Numbered from the stretch's first letter, positions 50,293 to 60,026 are shown. The stretch is 64,000 bases of DNA from Lentilactobacillus kosonis (GCF_003864335.1 NZ_BEXA01000002.1:1-64000); one strand, 5' to 3'. Notes: generated from the letters alone by a model not told the origin. Made by a program: numbers and translations.

Positions 50293-50522
50293 CTAATTAG
50301 CGATTGACTGAAGTTGATCAGGTCGAAAACCACTAAAAGCTTGCTGACCATCAATATCAACAACCGGAACTGCCATAAAACCACGTTGTTTTAAGTAGTC
50401 AACGTATTCTGGTTGTTCATTAATGTTGTGTTCTTCAAAGAGATATTGTGTTCTGTAAGGTAACGCTTAGTCATCTTACATTGCATGCAGTTGTTTTTTG
50501 AATATACCGTAATTTTTGCCAT
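50293..50522 (-). CDS. nrdH: NrdH glutaredoxin-like redox protein (frame break near 50438)
   Basis: Supplies electrons to NrdE. The start codon at 50522 lies behind AGGAAGGTG. The N terminus reads MAKITVYSKNNCMQCKMTKRYL, with the CMQC redox pair typical of NrdH. One base is missing at AAA 50437-50439; adding it gives NISFEEHNINEQPEYVDYL, then GFMAVPVVDIDGQQAFSGFRPD, the conserved C-terminal part with the cis-proline and the WSGFRP-like motif. Corrected length is 76 residues. First gene of nrdHEF. Confidence 0.9.
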
Positions 50523-50604
50523 TATATACACCTTCCTAATGGAACTAAATCCTTTGTTCTACGATTTATAGTTTACACTAACGAATCGGAAAATCAAAGC
50601 TAAA

Positions 50605-50651
50605 GCACAAGATATTGTGATGATTTTTTTGAATAATACTAAATATAGGCA
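50605..50651 (-). promoter_or_regulatory. Tandem NrdR boxes upstream of nrdH
   Basis: GCACAAGATATTGTGA (50605-50620) is close to the palindromic NrdR box, and a weaker match ATACTAAATATAGGCA (50636-50651) begins exactly 31 bases later, the spacing usual for paired NrdR boxes. They lie in the intergenic region shared with the divergent methyltransferase gene, upstream of nrdH. Confidence 0.65.
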
Positions 50652-50696
50652 TTTGTAGGCGTTAACGACGGCCATTAATTTTTAAGGAGTTTTAAG

Positions 50697-51308
50697 ATGA
50701 CAGAAAATCAATTTTACTATTCAGAACATCCAGATGTGGTTTCTGATCCACAAAAATGGAACTTTACGTTGTTAGGAAATAACATATTGTTCACTTCAGA
50801 CAACGGTGTGTTTTCAAAGAAAACCGTTGACTATGGAAGTCGGGTTTTAATTGATAATGTTGATTATGATATTATCCCCCAAGGTAACATTCTGGATTTG
50901 GGATGTGGATATGGTCCAATAGGGTTAGCGATAGCTAAAAAATATTCACAACGCCATGTTGACATGGTCGATGTAAATGAAATTGCCTTAGGTCTAGCAC
51001 GACAAAATGCTGAGAGTAACAGTATCGAAAATGTAACAATTTTTGCTAGTGATGTTTATCAAAATGTGAGTGATAAATATGCGGCCGTTATTACTAATCC
51101 ACCGGTTAGAGCTGGTAAAAATGTTGTTGACCGAATGATTGCGGAGGCTAAAGTGCACTTGCTTAATGAAGGAACTTTAACCATTGTGTTACAAAAAAAG
51201 CAAGGGGCTCCTTCAGCGAAGAAGCTTATGGAAGCAACCTTTGGTAATGCAGATATTCTGAAGCGTGATAAGGGTTATTACATCATTCAAAGTATTAATG
51301 AAGGGTAA
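50697..51308 (+). CDS. Class I SAM-dependent methyltransferase, RsmC-like
   Basis: A 203-residue methyltransferase of the RsmC/RlmG type, probably an rRNA guanine-N2 methyltransferase. SAM-binding motif I is ILDLGCGYGPIG, motif II aspartate is in DMVDVNE, and the catalytic NPPxR is NPPVRAG near residue 140. Only the C-terminal half of E. coli RsmC is represented, the usual Firmicute size. AAGGAG precedes the ATG. tadA follows directly after the stop. Confidence 0.88.
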   Translation: MTENQFYYSEHPDVVSDPQKWNFTLLGNNILFTSDNGVFSKKTVDYGSRVLIDNVDYDIIPQGNILDLGCGYGPIGLAIAKKYSQRHVDMVDVNEIALGLARQNAESNSIENVTIFASDVYQNVSDKYAAVITNPPVRAGKNVVDRMIAEAKVHLLNEGTLTIVLQKKQGAPSAKKLMEATFGNADILKRDKGYYIIQSINEG

Positions 51309-51809
51309 ATGAATTTGGAATCTGAACAAACTTATTTTATGCAACAGGCACTATTAGAAGCGAAGAAGGCTTATTTAATTAATGAGGTTCCAATTGGAGC
51401 TGTGGTTGTTCACGAAGGTGAAATTGTTGGCCGTGGGCATAATTTACGAGAGTGGTTAGAAGATGCTACGGTACATGCTGAGGTTGTGGCAATTCAAGAA
51501 GCTTGCCGAACCCTGAATAGCTGGCGATTGGTTGACTGTGATTTATATGTGACGATTGAACCTTGTTTAATGTGTTCGGGTGCTATTATCAATTCACGAA
51601 TTGGCCGAGTGTACTACGGGGCTCCTGATCCTAAAGCTGGTGCGGTGACATCGCTATACCAAACATTGACTGATCAACGGTTGAATCACCAAGTGGAGGT
51701 GGTTTCAGGATTGTTTGCTGAAGAATCAGCTACACTAATGAAGAACTTCTTTAAGGCTGCCAGAAAAAAACGAAAAATTGAAAAAATAAGCTGGTATTTT
51801 TGTTCATAA
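51309..51809 (+). CDS. tadA: tRNA-specific adenosine deaminase
   Basis: Deaminates wobble adenosine 34 to inosine. The zinc site is HAEVVAIQEA and PCLMCSGAI (HAE...PCxxC), the cytidine deaminase fold. It has 166 residues. The start abuts the preceding stop codon. It is followed by the SRP RNA and dnaX, a conserved Firmicute order. Confidence 0.94.
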   Translation: MNLESEQTYFMQQALLEAKKAYLINEVPIGAVVVHEGEIVGRGHNLREWLEDATVHAEVVAIQEACRTLNSWRLVDCDLYVTIEPCLMCSGAIINSRIGRVYYGAPDPKAGAVTSLYQTLTDQRLNHQVEVVSGLFAEESATLMKNFFKAARKKRKIEKISWYFCS

Positions 51810-51827
51810 TTTGTTATGATAATTATT

Positions 51828-51920
51828 GCCGTAAGGCCTTGAGACAAAGGTTGACTTACGAATTGTGTCAGGTCCGGAAGGAAGCAGCACTAAGTATTTT
51901 CGATCTTGTGTCTCTCGTTT
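51828..51920 (+). ncRNA. ffs: Signal recognition particle RNA (bacterial small type)
   Basis: The diagnostic domain IV core GTCAGGTCCGGAAGGAAGCAG is present at 51867-51887, inside a rod-like fold closed by GAGACA/TGTCTC (51841-51846 and 51909-51914) and ACTTA/TAAGT. It binds Ffh for cotranslational membrane targeting. A TATGAT at 51815-51820 is the probable -10 box. The ends are estimates. The tadA-ffs-dnaX position is typical of Firmicutes. Confidence 0.92.
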
Positions 51921-51929
51921 ATAGAAATT

Positions 51930-51962
51930 TAACTCCTGACAGATTTGTCAGGAGATTTTTTT
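51930..51962 (+). terminator. Terminator after SRP RNA
   Basis: ACTCCTGACA and TGTCAGGAG-type stem around GATT, followed by ATTTTTTT. Confidence 0.9.
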
Positions 51963-52052
51963 ACGATTAATTGAGAATGTCTTGATTGGAAAGTTCTAAG
52001 CATTCATACTATAATTGTTTAGACGTGAACCAATATTTCGGGAGGAAAAACG

Positions 52053-53919
52053 ATGAGTTATCAAGCTCTTTACCGGGTATGGCGACCACAACGATTTGGT
52101 GATCTAGTTGGTCAAGAAATCATTACTCAAACATTAAAAAATGCTTTAATTACTGGTCAAACGAGCCATGCTTATCTGTTTACTGGCCCTCGAGGAACTG
52201 GTAAGACATCTGCTGCAAAATTTTGCTAAAGCTGTAAATTGCCATTATTTAAAAGATGGTGAACCTTGCAATGAATGTGAAACCTGTAAGGCAATTACGG
52301 ATGGCAGTCTAAACGATGTAATTGAAATCGATGCTGCCTCAAATAATGGAGTTGAAGAAATTCGCGACATTCGCGACAAAGCAAAATATGCACCAACTAT
52401 TGCAGATTATAAAGTATATATTATCGATGAAGTCCATATGTTATCAACGGGGGCCTTTAATGCGTTGCTAAAGACGCTGGAAGAGCCACCGGCTAATGTA
52501 ATCTTCATTTTGGCAACAACAGAGCCTCATAAAATACCAGCCACCATTATTTCACGAACTCAACGTTTCGACTTTAAGCGAATTAAGCCTAAGACGATTC
52601 TTGATCGAATGGAATACATTCTAAATCAGAAGGACGTTGAGTATGAGGAAAAAGCTTTAAGATTAATTGCAAAGTCTGCAGAAGGTGGGATGCGGGATGC
52701 TTTATCGATCTTAGACCAAGCGATGTCATACGGAGATAATCAGATCACTTATGATAATGCCTTATTAGTTACTGGTAGCGTTAAAAATAATCTGTTACTG
52801 GATTATTTAGACCAAGTGATTGATGGTCAAACTAAGGCAGCATTGGAAACCATTCAAGCTATTTTGGATGATGGTAAGGATCCAAAACGATTTGTTGAAG
52901 ATTTAACCAGTACGTGTCAGGATTTGTTGTTGTATAAACAGGATACTGAAATGGTTGAGGAACTTGAACTAGGAATCGTTGATGATAAGTTTAAGCACCT
53001 TAGTGAGGTAATTAGTGACCAACAAATTTACGGAATTGTTGAAGCTTTAAATGATGTGTTAAACGCTCTTCGATTTACAACTAATCAAGACGTTTACTTA
53101 GAAGTCTTGACAGTTAAATTGACTCATTTGCCAATGCAAAGCACTAATAGTGAAGCATCAGTAGTAAATAATAATGTGAATACGCCTGAGTATCAGGATT
53201 TATTTGATACAATTCAGTCACTTCAAAATCAAGTTAAAGACTTAACTAAAAAAGTAAATCAACAGCCAATCCAAGGTAGCACTCCTGAACCAGTTCATGA
53301 GACCAAGCGTAGTAATACAACCACAGGAACTAAGAAATCGGTTGACGCAAAAATTGAATTAGCCAAAATTTATCCAATTCTAGATAGTGCTACTAGAAAT
53401 AAATTGAATCAATTTAAGCAGGTTTGGCCTGATTTGATGGATTCACTATCGGTCACTCAACGAGCAGTAATGCACGTGTCAACGCCGGTTGCCGCTGGGG
53501 ATGACGGGGTAATTGTTTCCTTTGAATATCCGTTCTTATTTCAAAAAGCGCAATCAGATGCAGATTTAAAGGATGCCCTTGAAAATGGTCTTGATCGAAT
53601 TGTAGGTCAAGTACCTCAAATTGTGTTTGTTCCAGAAAGTCAGTGGCCATCAATTAGAAGTGACTACTTATCGAAAAACGGTCACCCAGATGCTAGTGTT
53701 ACTGAAAATTCTAAGCCCAAACCTACTAACAGCAGTGAAGGTGACGTGCAACAAGCTAATCCTGGTGAGCCGCCATTGCCACCAGAACCGTCGGATTCAG
53801 GAACCAACAATTCTGGTTTAACCGACCAATTACAAAATGAGAATCAACAACCGAATTTAGTTGTTCAAAAAGCTGAAGAATTGTTCGGCAATGAAATTGT
53901 TGATGTAAAAAATGATTAA
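52053..53919 (+). CDS. dnaX: DNA polymerase III subunit gamma/tau (frame break near 52220)
   Basis: Clamp-loader ATPase. It begins [20 protein letters not shown], with Walker [10 protein letters not shown], a four-cysteine zinc module ([16 protein letters not shown]), DEVHML (Walker B) and [10 protein letters not shown]. The tau-type C terminus is Pro/Asn-rich. The break is in A4T4 at 52217-52224. The reading frame moves by +1; family sequence AAKIFAKAVNC is restored by two added bases, whereas deleting one T leaves AAKFAKAVNC, a residue short. It is near residue 56, too early to be a programmed gamma/tau frameshift. ATG 52053 follows GGGAGG. Confidence 0.94.
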
Positions 53920-53941
53920 TTATTAATGGAGGATTCACACT

Positions 53942-54253
53942 ATGATGAACGGTATGAACATGAACAAGATGATGAAACAAATGAAAAAGATGCAACAACA
54001 ACTTGCTGACGAACAGGAAAATCTTAACCAACAAGAATTTGTTGGCCAAGCCCCAGATGAAATGGTAATTGCAACTTTTGATGGTAGTCGTAAGTTAAAG
54101 GATCTTCAAATTAAAAATGAAGCAATTGATCCCGAAGATCCAGAAATGCTCTCAGATTTAATAATCGCAGCAGTTAATGACGGTTTGGCAAAAGTTGAAA
54201 AAGAGACAGAACAAACAATGGGTAAGTACACTAAAGGTATTCCAGGACTTTAA
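53942..54253 (+). CDS. Nucleoid-associated protein, YbaB/EbfC family
   Basis: A 103-residue DNA-binding protein. It has the Met-rich start [20 protein letters not shown], then a coiled helix and the conserved [18 protein letters not shown] segment. It lies between dnaX and recR, the invariant position in bacteria. GGAGG precedes the ATG. Confidence 0.94.
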   Translation: MMNGMNMNKMMKQMKKMQQQLADEQENLNQQEFVGQAPDEMVIATFDGSRKLKDLQIKNEAIDPEDPEMLSDLIIAAVNDGLAKVEKETEQTMGKYTKGIPGL

Positions 54254-54275
54254 TAAAGAATCGAGTAAATAAACT

Positions 54276-54875
54276 ATGCAATATCCTGAACCAATCGCTA
54301 AACTGATTGAGAGTTTTATGAAATTACCTGGTATTGGCGCTAAAACAGCGACTAGACTAGCGTTTTATGCCGTTGATATGAACAAACAGGACGTTATGGA
54401 CTTCGCCTCGGCACTGAAATCAACAAAGGAAAATCTTAAGTATTGTTCAATTTGCGGTAATTTAACTGAAGAGGACCCTTGTGAGATTTGCCGAGATAAG
54501 TCGCGTGACCAAAGCACCATACTAGTGGTTGAACAACCTAAAGATGTGATGGTAATGGAACGAATCCAGCAATATCACGGCTTATACCATGTATTGAATG
54601 GTGTCTTGTCACCAATTGAGGGAATTGGTCCCGAAGATCTAAACGTTAGTTTGCTAATTAAACGACTACAAAAGAACGACGCAGTTAAGGAAGTTATTGT
54701 GGCTACGAATGCCACTCCTGAAGGTGAATCAACCGCGATGTACTTATCAAAGTTGATTAGTCCTTCTGGTATCAAAGTTACTCGATTAGCTCATGGTTTA
54801 TCTATGGGAGCTGATATTGAGTATGCTGATGAGATGACTTTATTTAAAGCAGTTGAAGGTCGAACAGAGATTTGA
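54276..54875 (+). CDS. recR: Recombination protein RecR
   Basis: A 199-residue RecFOR partner. Helix-hairpin-helix [14 protein letters not shown] is near the N terminus; a four-cysteine zinc finger [16 protein letters not shown] is at about 57-72; the Toprim domain starts [11 protein letters not shown]. The length is exactly that of the family. Confidence 0.96.
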   Translation: MQYPEPIAKLIESFMKLPGIGAKTATRLAFYAVDMNKQDVMDFASALKSTKENLKYCSICGNLTEEDPCEICRDKSRDQSTILVVEQPKDVMVMERIQQYHGLYHVLNGVLSPIEGIGPEDLNVSLLIKRLQKNDAVKEVIVATNATPEGESTAMYLSKLISPSGIKVTRLAHGLSMGADIEYADEMTLFKAVEGRTEI

Positions 54876-54891
54876 TTGGGAGTTGATCAAA

Positions 54892-55159
54892 ATGTTTTTG
54901 GGCATAAGAAACGTAAGTTAAAAACTGATTATGATGGTGAGTTATTGGATTTAATCAATACTTTAAAAGAAAAGTGGGATTATGCTCAAAAACCCAAGAT
55001 GCCATCGCAGATGCTGACAATGAGATTCGAGTTGAAACCGCATTAGCTAAGCAAAAATATTTTTATATTTATCATGAAGCACGACTGCGCAACGTTAAGA
55101 ATGACCATATCCAGCCTTCAGTGATTAACGTTGATCACAGTTATGAACATTATGATTAA
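54892..55159 (+). CDS. yaaL: YaaL-family small protein (two frame breaks)
   Basis: A short DUF2508 (YaaL) protein found after recR in Firmicutes; its function is unknown. Two bases are missing: a T from T5 54895-54899 and an A from A5 54988-54992. Corrected, it reads MFFGHKKRKLKTDYDGELLD and on to WDYAQKTQDAIADADNEIR, 89 residues. ATG 54892 has GGGAG 9 bases upstream. Helical, charged and without membrane segments. Confidence 0.8.
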
Positions 55160-55164
55160 CTATT

Positions 55165-55206
55165 AAGAGTAGTTGTGATATTTAAACATCAGACAACTAC
55201 TCTTTT
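55165..55206 (+). terminator. Terminator before tmk
   Basis: AAGAGTAGTTGT (55165-55176) and ACAACTACTCTT with a 16-base loop and a T run. It divides the dnaX-yaaL transcript from tmk. Confidence 0.88.
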
Positions 55207-55274
55207 CTATTGAATAGACAAGTAAAATGTCATCAAGTACAATTACGTTAGATTAGTTTTGGGGGTATTTTAAG

Positions 55275-55921
55275 TTGACCGGAAAATTTATTACTTTTGA
55301 AGGGCCAGATGGCGCCGGTAAGACAACGGTTATGAACAACGTAGTATCACAGCTCGTTCCGTTACTAGGAGATCGATTACTAGTAACAAGGGAACCCGGT
55401 GGAAACAATATTTCCGAACAAATTAGAACGGTTATTTTAGATAAGAAAAATACTGATATGGATCCGCGAACTGAGGCTTTGCTATACTCAGCATCTAGAA
55501 GGCAACATTTAGTTAAAACTATTATTCCAGCACTAGAAGCGGGCAAATTAGTTCTTTGTGATCGATTCGTAGACAGTTCAGTTGCTTATCAAGGAGCTGG
55601 TCGTGAAATTGGCATGAACGAAGTTTATCAAATGAATCAGTTTGCAACGGAACATGTGTTACCATATAAAACCCTGTACTTTGATATTCCAGTCACTGTT
55701 GGCTTAGAGAGAATTGCCAAGTATCGTGATAAGGACGCTGTTGACCGATTGGATGTTGAAACGCAGGCTTTTCATGAACGGGTTCATAAGGGGTACTTAG
55801 AAATAGCTCGTAATAATCCGAATCGATTTATTATGATTGATGCACGCGGCCAATCGATGAAGTTGCTAGTAAAACTTTTAATATAATTAAACAGGAAACA
55901 GCAGAATTTTTTAAGGAGTGA
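55275..55921 (+). CDS. tmk: Thymidylate kinase (frame break near 55860)
   Basis: Phosphorylates dTMP to dTDP. The P-loop FEGPDGAGKTT is at about residues 8-18; DRFVDSSVAYQGAGR and the lid region follow. A base is missing near 55859-55861; restoring it gives QSMEVASKTFNIIKQETAEFFKE, a normal C-terminal helix, ending at 55921 with 215 residues. The early stop at 55886 would remove that helix. TTG start with GGGGG upstream. Confidence 0.93.
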
Positions 55922-55926
55922 GTAGC

Positions 55927-56253
55927 ATGAAGTTAGTAATTGCGATTGTTCAAGATAAGGATGCTAATAAGTTAAGGTCAGTATTTGTAGCCAATGAAAT
56001 TATTGCTACCAGATTTTCGACTTCTGGAAGCTTTTTGAGAGCTGGTAATACTACTTATCTTGTTGGAGTTGATGATGATAAAGTTAATAAAGTTCTCGAA
56101 TTAATTAAGGAAACGTGTTCATCGCGAGAACAGTTTATGACACCACCAGTCAGCCTCGGTGGAGATACTTCAGAACATACTTTTCCAATTGAAGTTCAAG
56201 TTGGTGGCGCAACTGTAATGGTGCTTCCAATCGAGTCATTCCATCAGTTTTAA
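55927..56253 (+). CDS. darA: Cyclic-di-AMP receptor protein (DarA/PstA family)
   Basis: A 108-residue PII-like trimeric protein that binds c-di-AMP. The conserved TRFSTSGSFLRAGNTTYLVG loop region, which contacts the nucleotide, is present, and the position between tmk and holB is the usual one. AAGGAG lies in the end of tmk. Its downstream effectors are unknown. Confidence 0.92.
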   Translation: MKLVIAIVQDKDANKLRSVFVANEIIATRFSTSGSFLRAGNTTYLVGVDDDKVNKVLELIKETCSSREQFMTPPVSLGGDTSEHTFPIEVQVGGATVMVLPIESFHQF

Positions 56254-56276
56254 TGAATAATTAGTGGGTGTAAACA

Positions 56277-57283
56277 TTGGCAATTGATGTGTTAAAAATC
56301 GTAAATGAACGGCAACCACAGCTTTTGAGCAATTTATGAAAACAATTACTCAAAAAGAGCTTTCTCATGCGTATTTATTTACAGGTGAGGAGGGTGCTGG
56401 AGAATTTGAAGTCGCTTTGGGAATTGCAATGCGGCTTTTTTGTGAGAATGTTAAAAATGGTTATCCATGTGGTAAGTGCAATGAGTGCCAGCGAATTCTT
56501 AATTTTGATAATCCCGATGTGGTAATTGAAAATACTAATGATCGTAGTATTAAAGTTGATCAAATTCGTAGAATTAAGGATGAGTTTTCCAAGTCAGCAG
56601 TTGAGGGTAATAAAAAGGTGTTTATTATTTCAGGTGCTGATCGGTTAACTTCAGGGGCGGCGAACAGTTTATTAAAGTTTATTGAGGAGCCGATTGGTGA
56701 AATTGTTACTATTTTAATTACGGAAAACAAGAACTTAGTGTTACCGACAATTTTGTCGCGAACCCAGGTAATTGAATTTCCACACTTAAATCGTGAAGAT
56801 ATTTTAAAACAATTAACTTCGATAGGCGTGCCACCTAGTTCAGTTAACTTGATGTTAAGCTTGACAAATGACTTAACGGAAATTAAGTCTTGGCTAAAGG
56901 ATAATTGGTTTGAAAATATTCAGGTAGCAATTGGTCAGTGGTTTAAGTATATTATTAAGGGAGACGCGATGGCGTTCCCATTTATTCAAACCCAGCTATT
57001 GGGAATTATTAACAATCGTGATGAGCAAAGGATTGTGTTAGCAATTATGGTTCAGATATTTAGGGAGCCACTAATGATTAAATTTGTGGGTAATAGTATC
57101 CAACGAGAATTTCCGCAACTTACTGACAGTATCGATACTGCTAAGGATCGATTATCAGCTAGCCAATTAACTGACAGTATTGAATTATTGTTGATGATGA
57201 ACAATAGTTTTAATAGCAACATAAATTTTCAAAATATTTTAGAAGAAACTACGTTAAAATTACTTGATATTGCTAAGCGATAG
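56277..57283 (+). CDS. holB: DNA polymerase III subunit delta' (frame break near 56325)
   Basis: Clamp-loader subunit, catalytically inactive relative of DnaX. It has HAYLFTGEEGAG in place of a full Walker A, a zinc module CENVKNGYPCGKCNEC, and FIISGADRLTSGAANSLLKFIEEP. One T is missing from T4 56323-56326; restoring it joins the N-terminal LAIDVLKIVNERQPQL to FEQFMKTITQKEL. Corrected length is 335. It starts with TTG at 56277. ricT (yaaT), which follows holB in bacilli, is absent. Confidence 0.92.
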
Positions 57284-57300
57284 TAAGGGATGGTATTTAA

Positions 57301-57631
57301 TTGAATCCAAATGATCTTTATGAAAAACTAAGAGACCTAAACCAAAAGCTTAATGGAACAGCATTGGAATTTACCGAATTGCATGAAGAAATGATTCGGT
57401 TAATGGAGAAAAATGCTGAATTAGTTATTGAAAAGCCAAAATCTTCGTGAGCGATTAAAAACAATTAACCATAAAGATGGTGATTCAGATGACGGATTGT
57501 CCAGCTCACGTAAAAATTTAGAGAAACTGTATCACGAGGGCTTCCATGTATGTAATGATTATTACGGTAAACGTCGTGAAGATGGTGAAGAATGTATTTT
57601 CTGTACCGAAATCATTTATGGTCGCCGTTAA
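57301..57631 (+). CDS. yabA: Replication initiation control protein YabA (frame break near 57432)
   Basis: A regulator that bridges DnaA and DnaN and limits initiation. An N-terminal coiled coil (LYEKLRDLNQKLNGTALEFTEL) is followed by a linker and a C-terminal zinc domain H-x-C...CxxC (GFHVCNDYYGKRREDGEECIFC). The A4 at 57431-57434 has one base too many; removing it gives ELVIESQNLRERLKT and a 109-residue protein. TTG start behind AAGGGATGG. Confidence 0.9.
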
Positions 57632-57652
57632 TCAATGAAAGAGGTATCAAGA

Positions 57653-58540
57653 TTGGAAACTCAAAAAAGTTTTGCAAGTAACCAAGAGTTTGGAACACTA
57701 TACCTAGTGCCGACGCCAATTGGTAATCTTGACGACATGACCTTTAGAGCAATTAATATTCTAAAGGAAGTAGATTTAATTGCCGCTGAGGATACACGAA
57801 ATACAGCTAAACTGTTGAATCACTTTGAGATTAATACGCGTCAGGAAAGTTTCCATGAGCATAATTCTCATAGTAAAATTCCAGAACTGGTCAATAAACT
57901 TAAGACAGGGATGACAATCGCACAGGTCTCAGATGCGGGAATGCCATCAATCAGTGATCCAGGTCATGATCTGGTTAACGCCTGTATTGAGCAGCATATT
58001 TCAGTTGTTCCACTACCCGGAGCGAATGCTGGAATTACTGCATTAATTGCTTCGGGAATCAATCCACAACCGTTTACTTTTTATGGTTTCCTACCCCGAA
58101 AGGGCAAAGAACAAAAAGATGCTTTAAAAGAATTAGCTCAAAAACCTGAGAGTTTGATTCTCTATGAAGCGCCTCATCGATTAAAAGAAACACTAAAAGT
58201 ATTAGCAACCGCGTTTTCTGACGAACGTCAGGCAGTATTATGCCGAGAATTAACTAAGCGCCATGAAGAATTTATTCGAGGATCATTTTCACAGTTAGTT
58301 GAGTGGTCTCAAGAAACTGAAATTCGGGGTGAATTTGTAATAATCATTGATGGCAACGATCACCCATCGGTCGGTGTAATTGACAGTGAAAATGACGCGG
58401 TGGCTGGCTTATCTGTTAGAGAACAAGTCGACTATTTTGTTGAAGCTGGCTTAAAAGTTAACGATGCGATTAAAAAGGTCGCTAAGTTACACGATGTAAA
58501 GAAACAACTGATTTATCGTGAATATCATCAACTAGACTAG
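57653..58540 (+). CDS. rsmI: 16S rRNA (cytidine1402-2'-O)-methyltransferase
   Basis: A 295-residue tetrapyrrole-methylase-fold enzyme. It shows GTLYLVPTPIGNLDDMTFRA, AAEDTRNTAKLL, SDAGMPSISDPG and YEAPHRLKETL. TTG 57653 is preferred since AAAGAGG lies 7 bases upstream; the in-frame ATG at 57635 has no site. It follows yabA, as in other lactobacilli. Confidence 0.94.
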   Translation: METQKSFASNQEFGTLYLVPTPIGNLDDMTFRAINILKEVDLIAAEDTRNTAKLLNHFEINTRQESFHEHNSHSKIPELVNKLKTGMTIAQVSDAGMPSISDPGHDLVNACIEQHISVVPLPGANAGITALIASGINPQPFTFYGFLPRKGKEQKDALKELAQKPESLILYEAPHRLKETLKVLATAFSDERQAVLCRELTKRHEEFIRGSFSQLVEWSQETEIRGEFVIIIDGNDHPSVGVIDSENDAVAGLSVREQVDYFVEAGLKVNDAIKKVAKLHDVKKQLIYREYHQLD

Positions 58541-58551
58541 GAAGGCGAATC

Positions 58552-59307
58552 ATGACCGCAAAAAAATTCTCAGAAACCCATACGATTCCGTACTATGAAG
58601 GCAATATTACGAACCATATGACATTAGCAATGTTGTTAAACGTTGTCATTTTAGTATCGGAACATCAAAATGACACCCTTAAACTTGACCACAAGCAATT
58701 AATTGATAATTATGGAATCGGTTGGGTAGTAACATCATATTCAATTAAAATTAATGAACTACCTAAAATTGATCAGACGATTAAATTAACAACCCGAGGC
58801 ACTTCATACAATAAGTATTTTGCTTATCGAGAATTCTGGATTGAGGATGAATCCGGCCAGGAATTAGTAAAAATTGACAGTATTTGGGTTTTAATTGATG
58901 AAGCCACTAGAAAGGTCAGCCCAATTGACGCCGAGATAATTGCTCCGTATGAGTCTGAGAATATTAAGCGATTGCCGAGATTACCAAGGCCAGAAAAGCT
59001 TGGTGAAGACGTGGATGCCTCAAAGAAATATCAAGTGCGGACTAATGATATCGATTTTAATGGTCACGTAAATAATGCTCATTACTTAGATTGGATGGTT
59101 GATGTTCTTCCAATTGACTTCATTACCTCTCATCTTCCCGTTCAAGTTGATATTCGATTTGAAAGTGAAGTTACGTATGGTAATTGGGTAGAGAGTTCAG
59201 TAAACAACGTTACAATGGCTGATGGTAATGTTAAAACCATCCACAGAATAACTTCAGGAGATGAAGTTTCAGCAATTGCAACAATTATTTGGAGGAAGAT
59301 TAAGTAA
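58552..59307 (+). CDS. Acyl-ACP thioesterase
   Basis: A 251-residue double hot-dog thioesterase that releases fatty acids from acyl-ACP. The N-terminal hot-dog holds GIGWVVTSYSIKINELP and the C-terminal one holds the catalytic-type stretch RTNDIDFNGHVNNAHYLDWMVD. It is similar to bacterial FatA-like enzymes of lactobacilli. AGGAAGG precedes the ATG. The stop overlaps tsaB by one base, so translation is coupled. Confidence 0.9.
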   Translation: MTAKKFSETHTIPYYEGNITNHMTLAMLLNVVILVSEHQNDTLKLDHKQLIDNYGIGWVVTSYSIKINELPKIDQTIKLTTRGTSYNKYFAYREFWIEDESGQELVKIDSIWVLIDEATRKVSPIDAEIIAPYESENIKRLPRLPRPEKLGEDVDASKKYQVRTNDIDFNGHVNNAHYLDWMVDVLPIDFITSHLPVQVDIRFESEVTYGNWVESSVNNVTMADGNVKTIHRITSGDEVSAIATIIWRKIK

Positions 59308-60026
59308 TGAAAATTTTAGCAATTGACACCTCGAATAAACCGTTAACCGTTGCAGTTATAGACGATAATATGTTGTTAGCAACTGAAACAATTACCACTC
59401 ATCAAAAACATGCCGAATTTTTGTTGCCAGTTATTGAAGATTTGGTCAGTAAAGCTTCATTAAAACCAACGGATATCGATAGAATCGTAGTTGCAACTGG
59501 ACCGGGATCATATACGGGGGTTCGGATGGCTACGACGGTTGCAAAAACCTTGGCAATGACACTGAATATTGAATTGGTGGCAATATCAAGTTTGTTGACA
59601 CTGGCTTTGACTGCTGGTAAGGTTACCGGGCTTATTAATCCCATATTTGATGCTAGAAATGATAATATGTATACAGGATTATATAAATGGGATGCTGACA
59701 ACTTGGTTGAAGTGCTACCTGACCGTCATACAAATATTCACGAATGGCACGAACAACTCGCTCAGTTTAACGAATCAATCAGAGTGGTAACTAGTTCTGA
59801 TACCTTTGATAAACCATTAATGGATATAGGTGCGAATGTTTCAGTTAATAATCACTTCGAGGCGGTACCTAGTGCAACGTTACTAGGTCGATATGGCGCT
59901 CACTTAGATCCAGTAACTGATGTTGATGCATTGGTACCTAGATATTTAAGACTAACCAAGGCCGAAGCAGATTGGCGTCAAGATCATCCTAATGAGGACG
60001 AGAGTAATTATGTGGAAAAAAATTAA
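59307..60026 (+). CDS. tsaB: tRNA threonylcarbamoyladenosine biosynthesis protein TsaB
   Basis: A 239-residue ASKHA-fold partner of TsaD in t6A37 synthesis. ILAIDTSNKPLTVAV opens the protein and VVATGPGSYTGVRMATTVAKTLA is the diagnostic motif. It is followed by rimI and tsaD, the standard Firmicute t6A cluster. The end overlaps rimI by 17 bases. Confidence 0.94.
   Translation: MKILAIDTSNKPLTVAVIDDNMLLATETITTHQKHAEFLLPVIEDLVSKASLKPTDIDRIVVATGPGSYTGVRMATTVAKTLAMTLNIELVAISSLLTLALTAGKVTGLINPIFDARNDNMYTGLYKWDADNLVEVLPDRHTNIHEWHEQLAQFNESIRVVTSSDTFDKPLMDIGANVSVNNHFEAVPSATLLGRYGAHLDPVTDVDALVPRYLRLTKAEADWRQDHPNEDESNYVEKN

Noticed and set aside
52053-53919. Programmed ribosomal frameshift in dnaX
   Set aside because: The break is near residue 56 inside the ATPase core, before the zinc module. 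The known gamma/tau slip sites are far downstream, and no slippery heptamer with hairpin was seen here.
53453-54049. Minus-strand frames across dnaX and the EbfC gene
   Set aside because: Low-complexity products (His/Leu/Phe-rich) that mirror the Pro/Gln/Met-rich coding strand, with no start signals.
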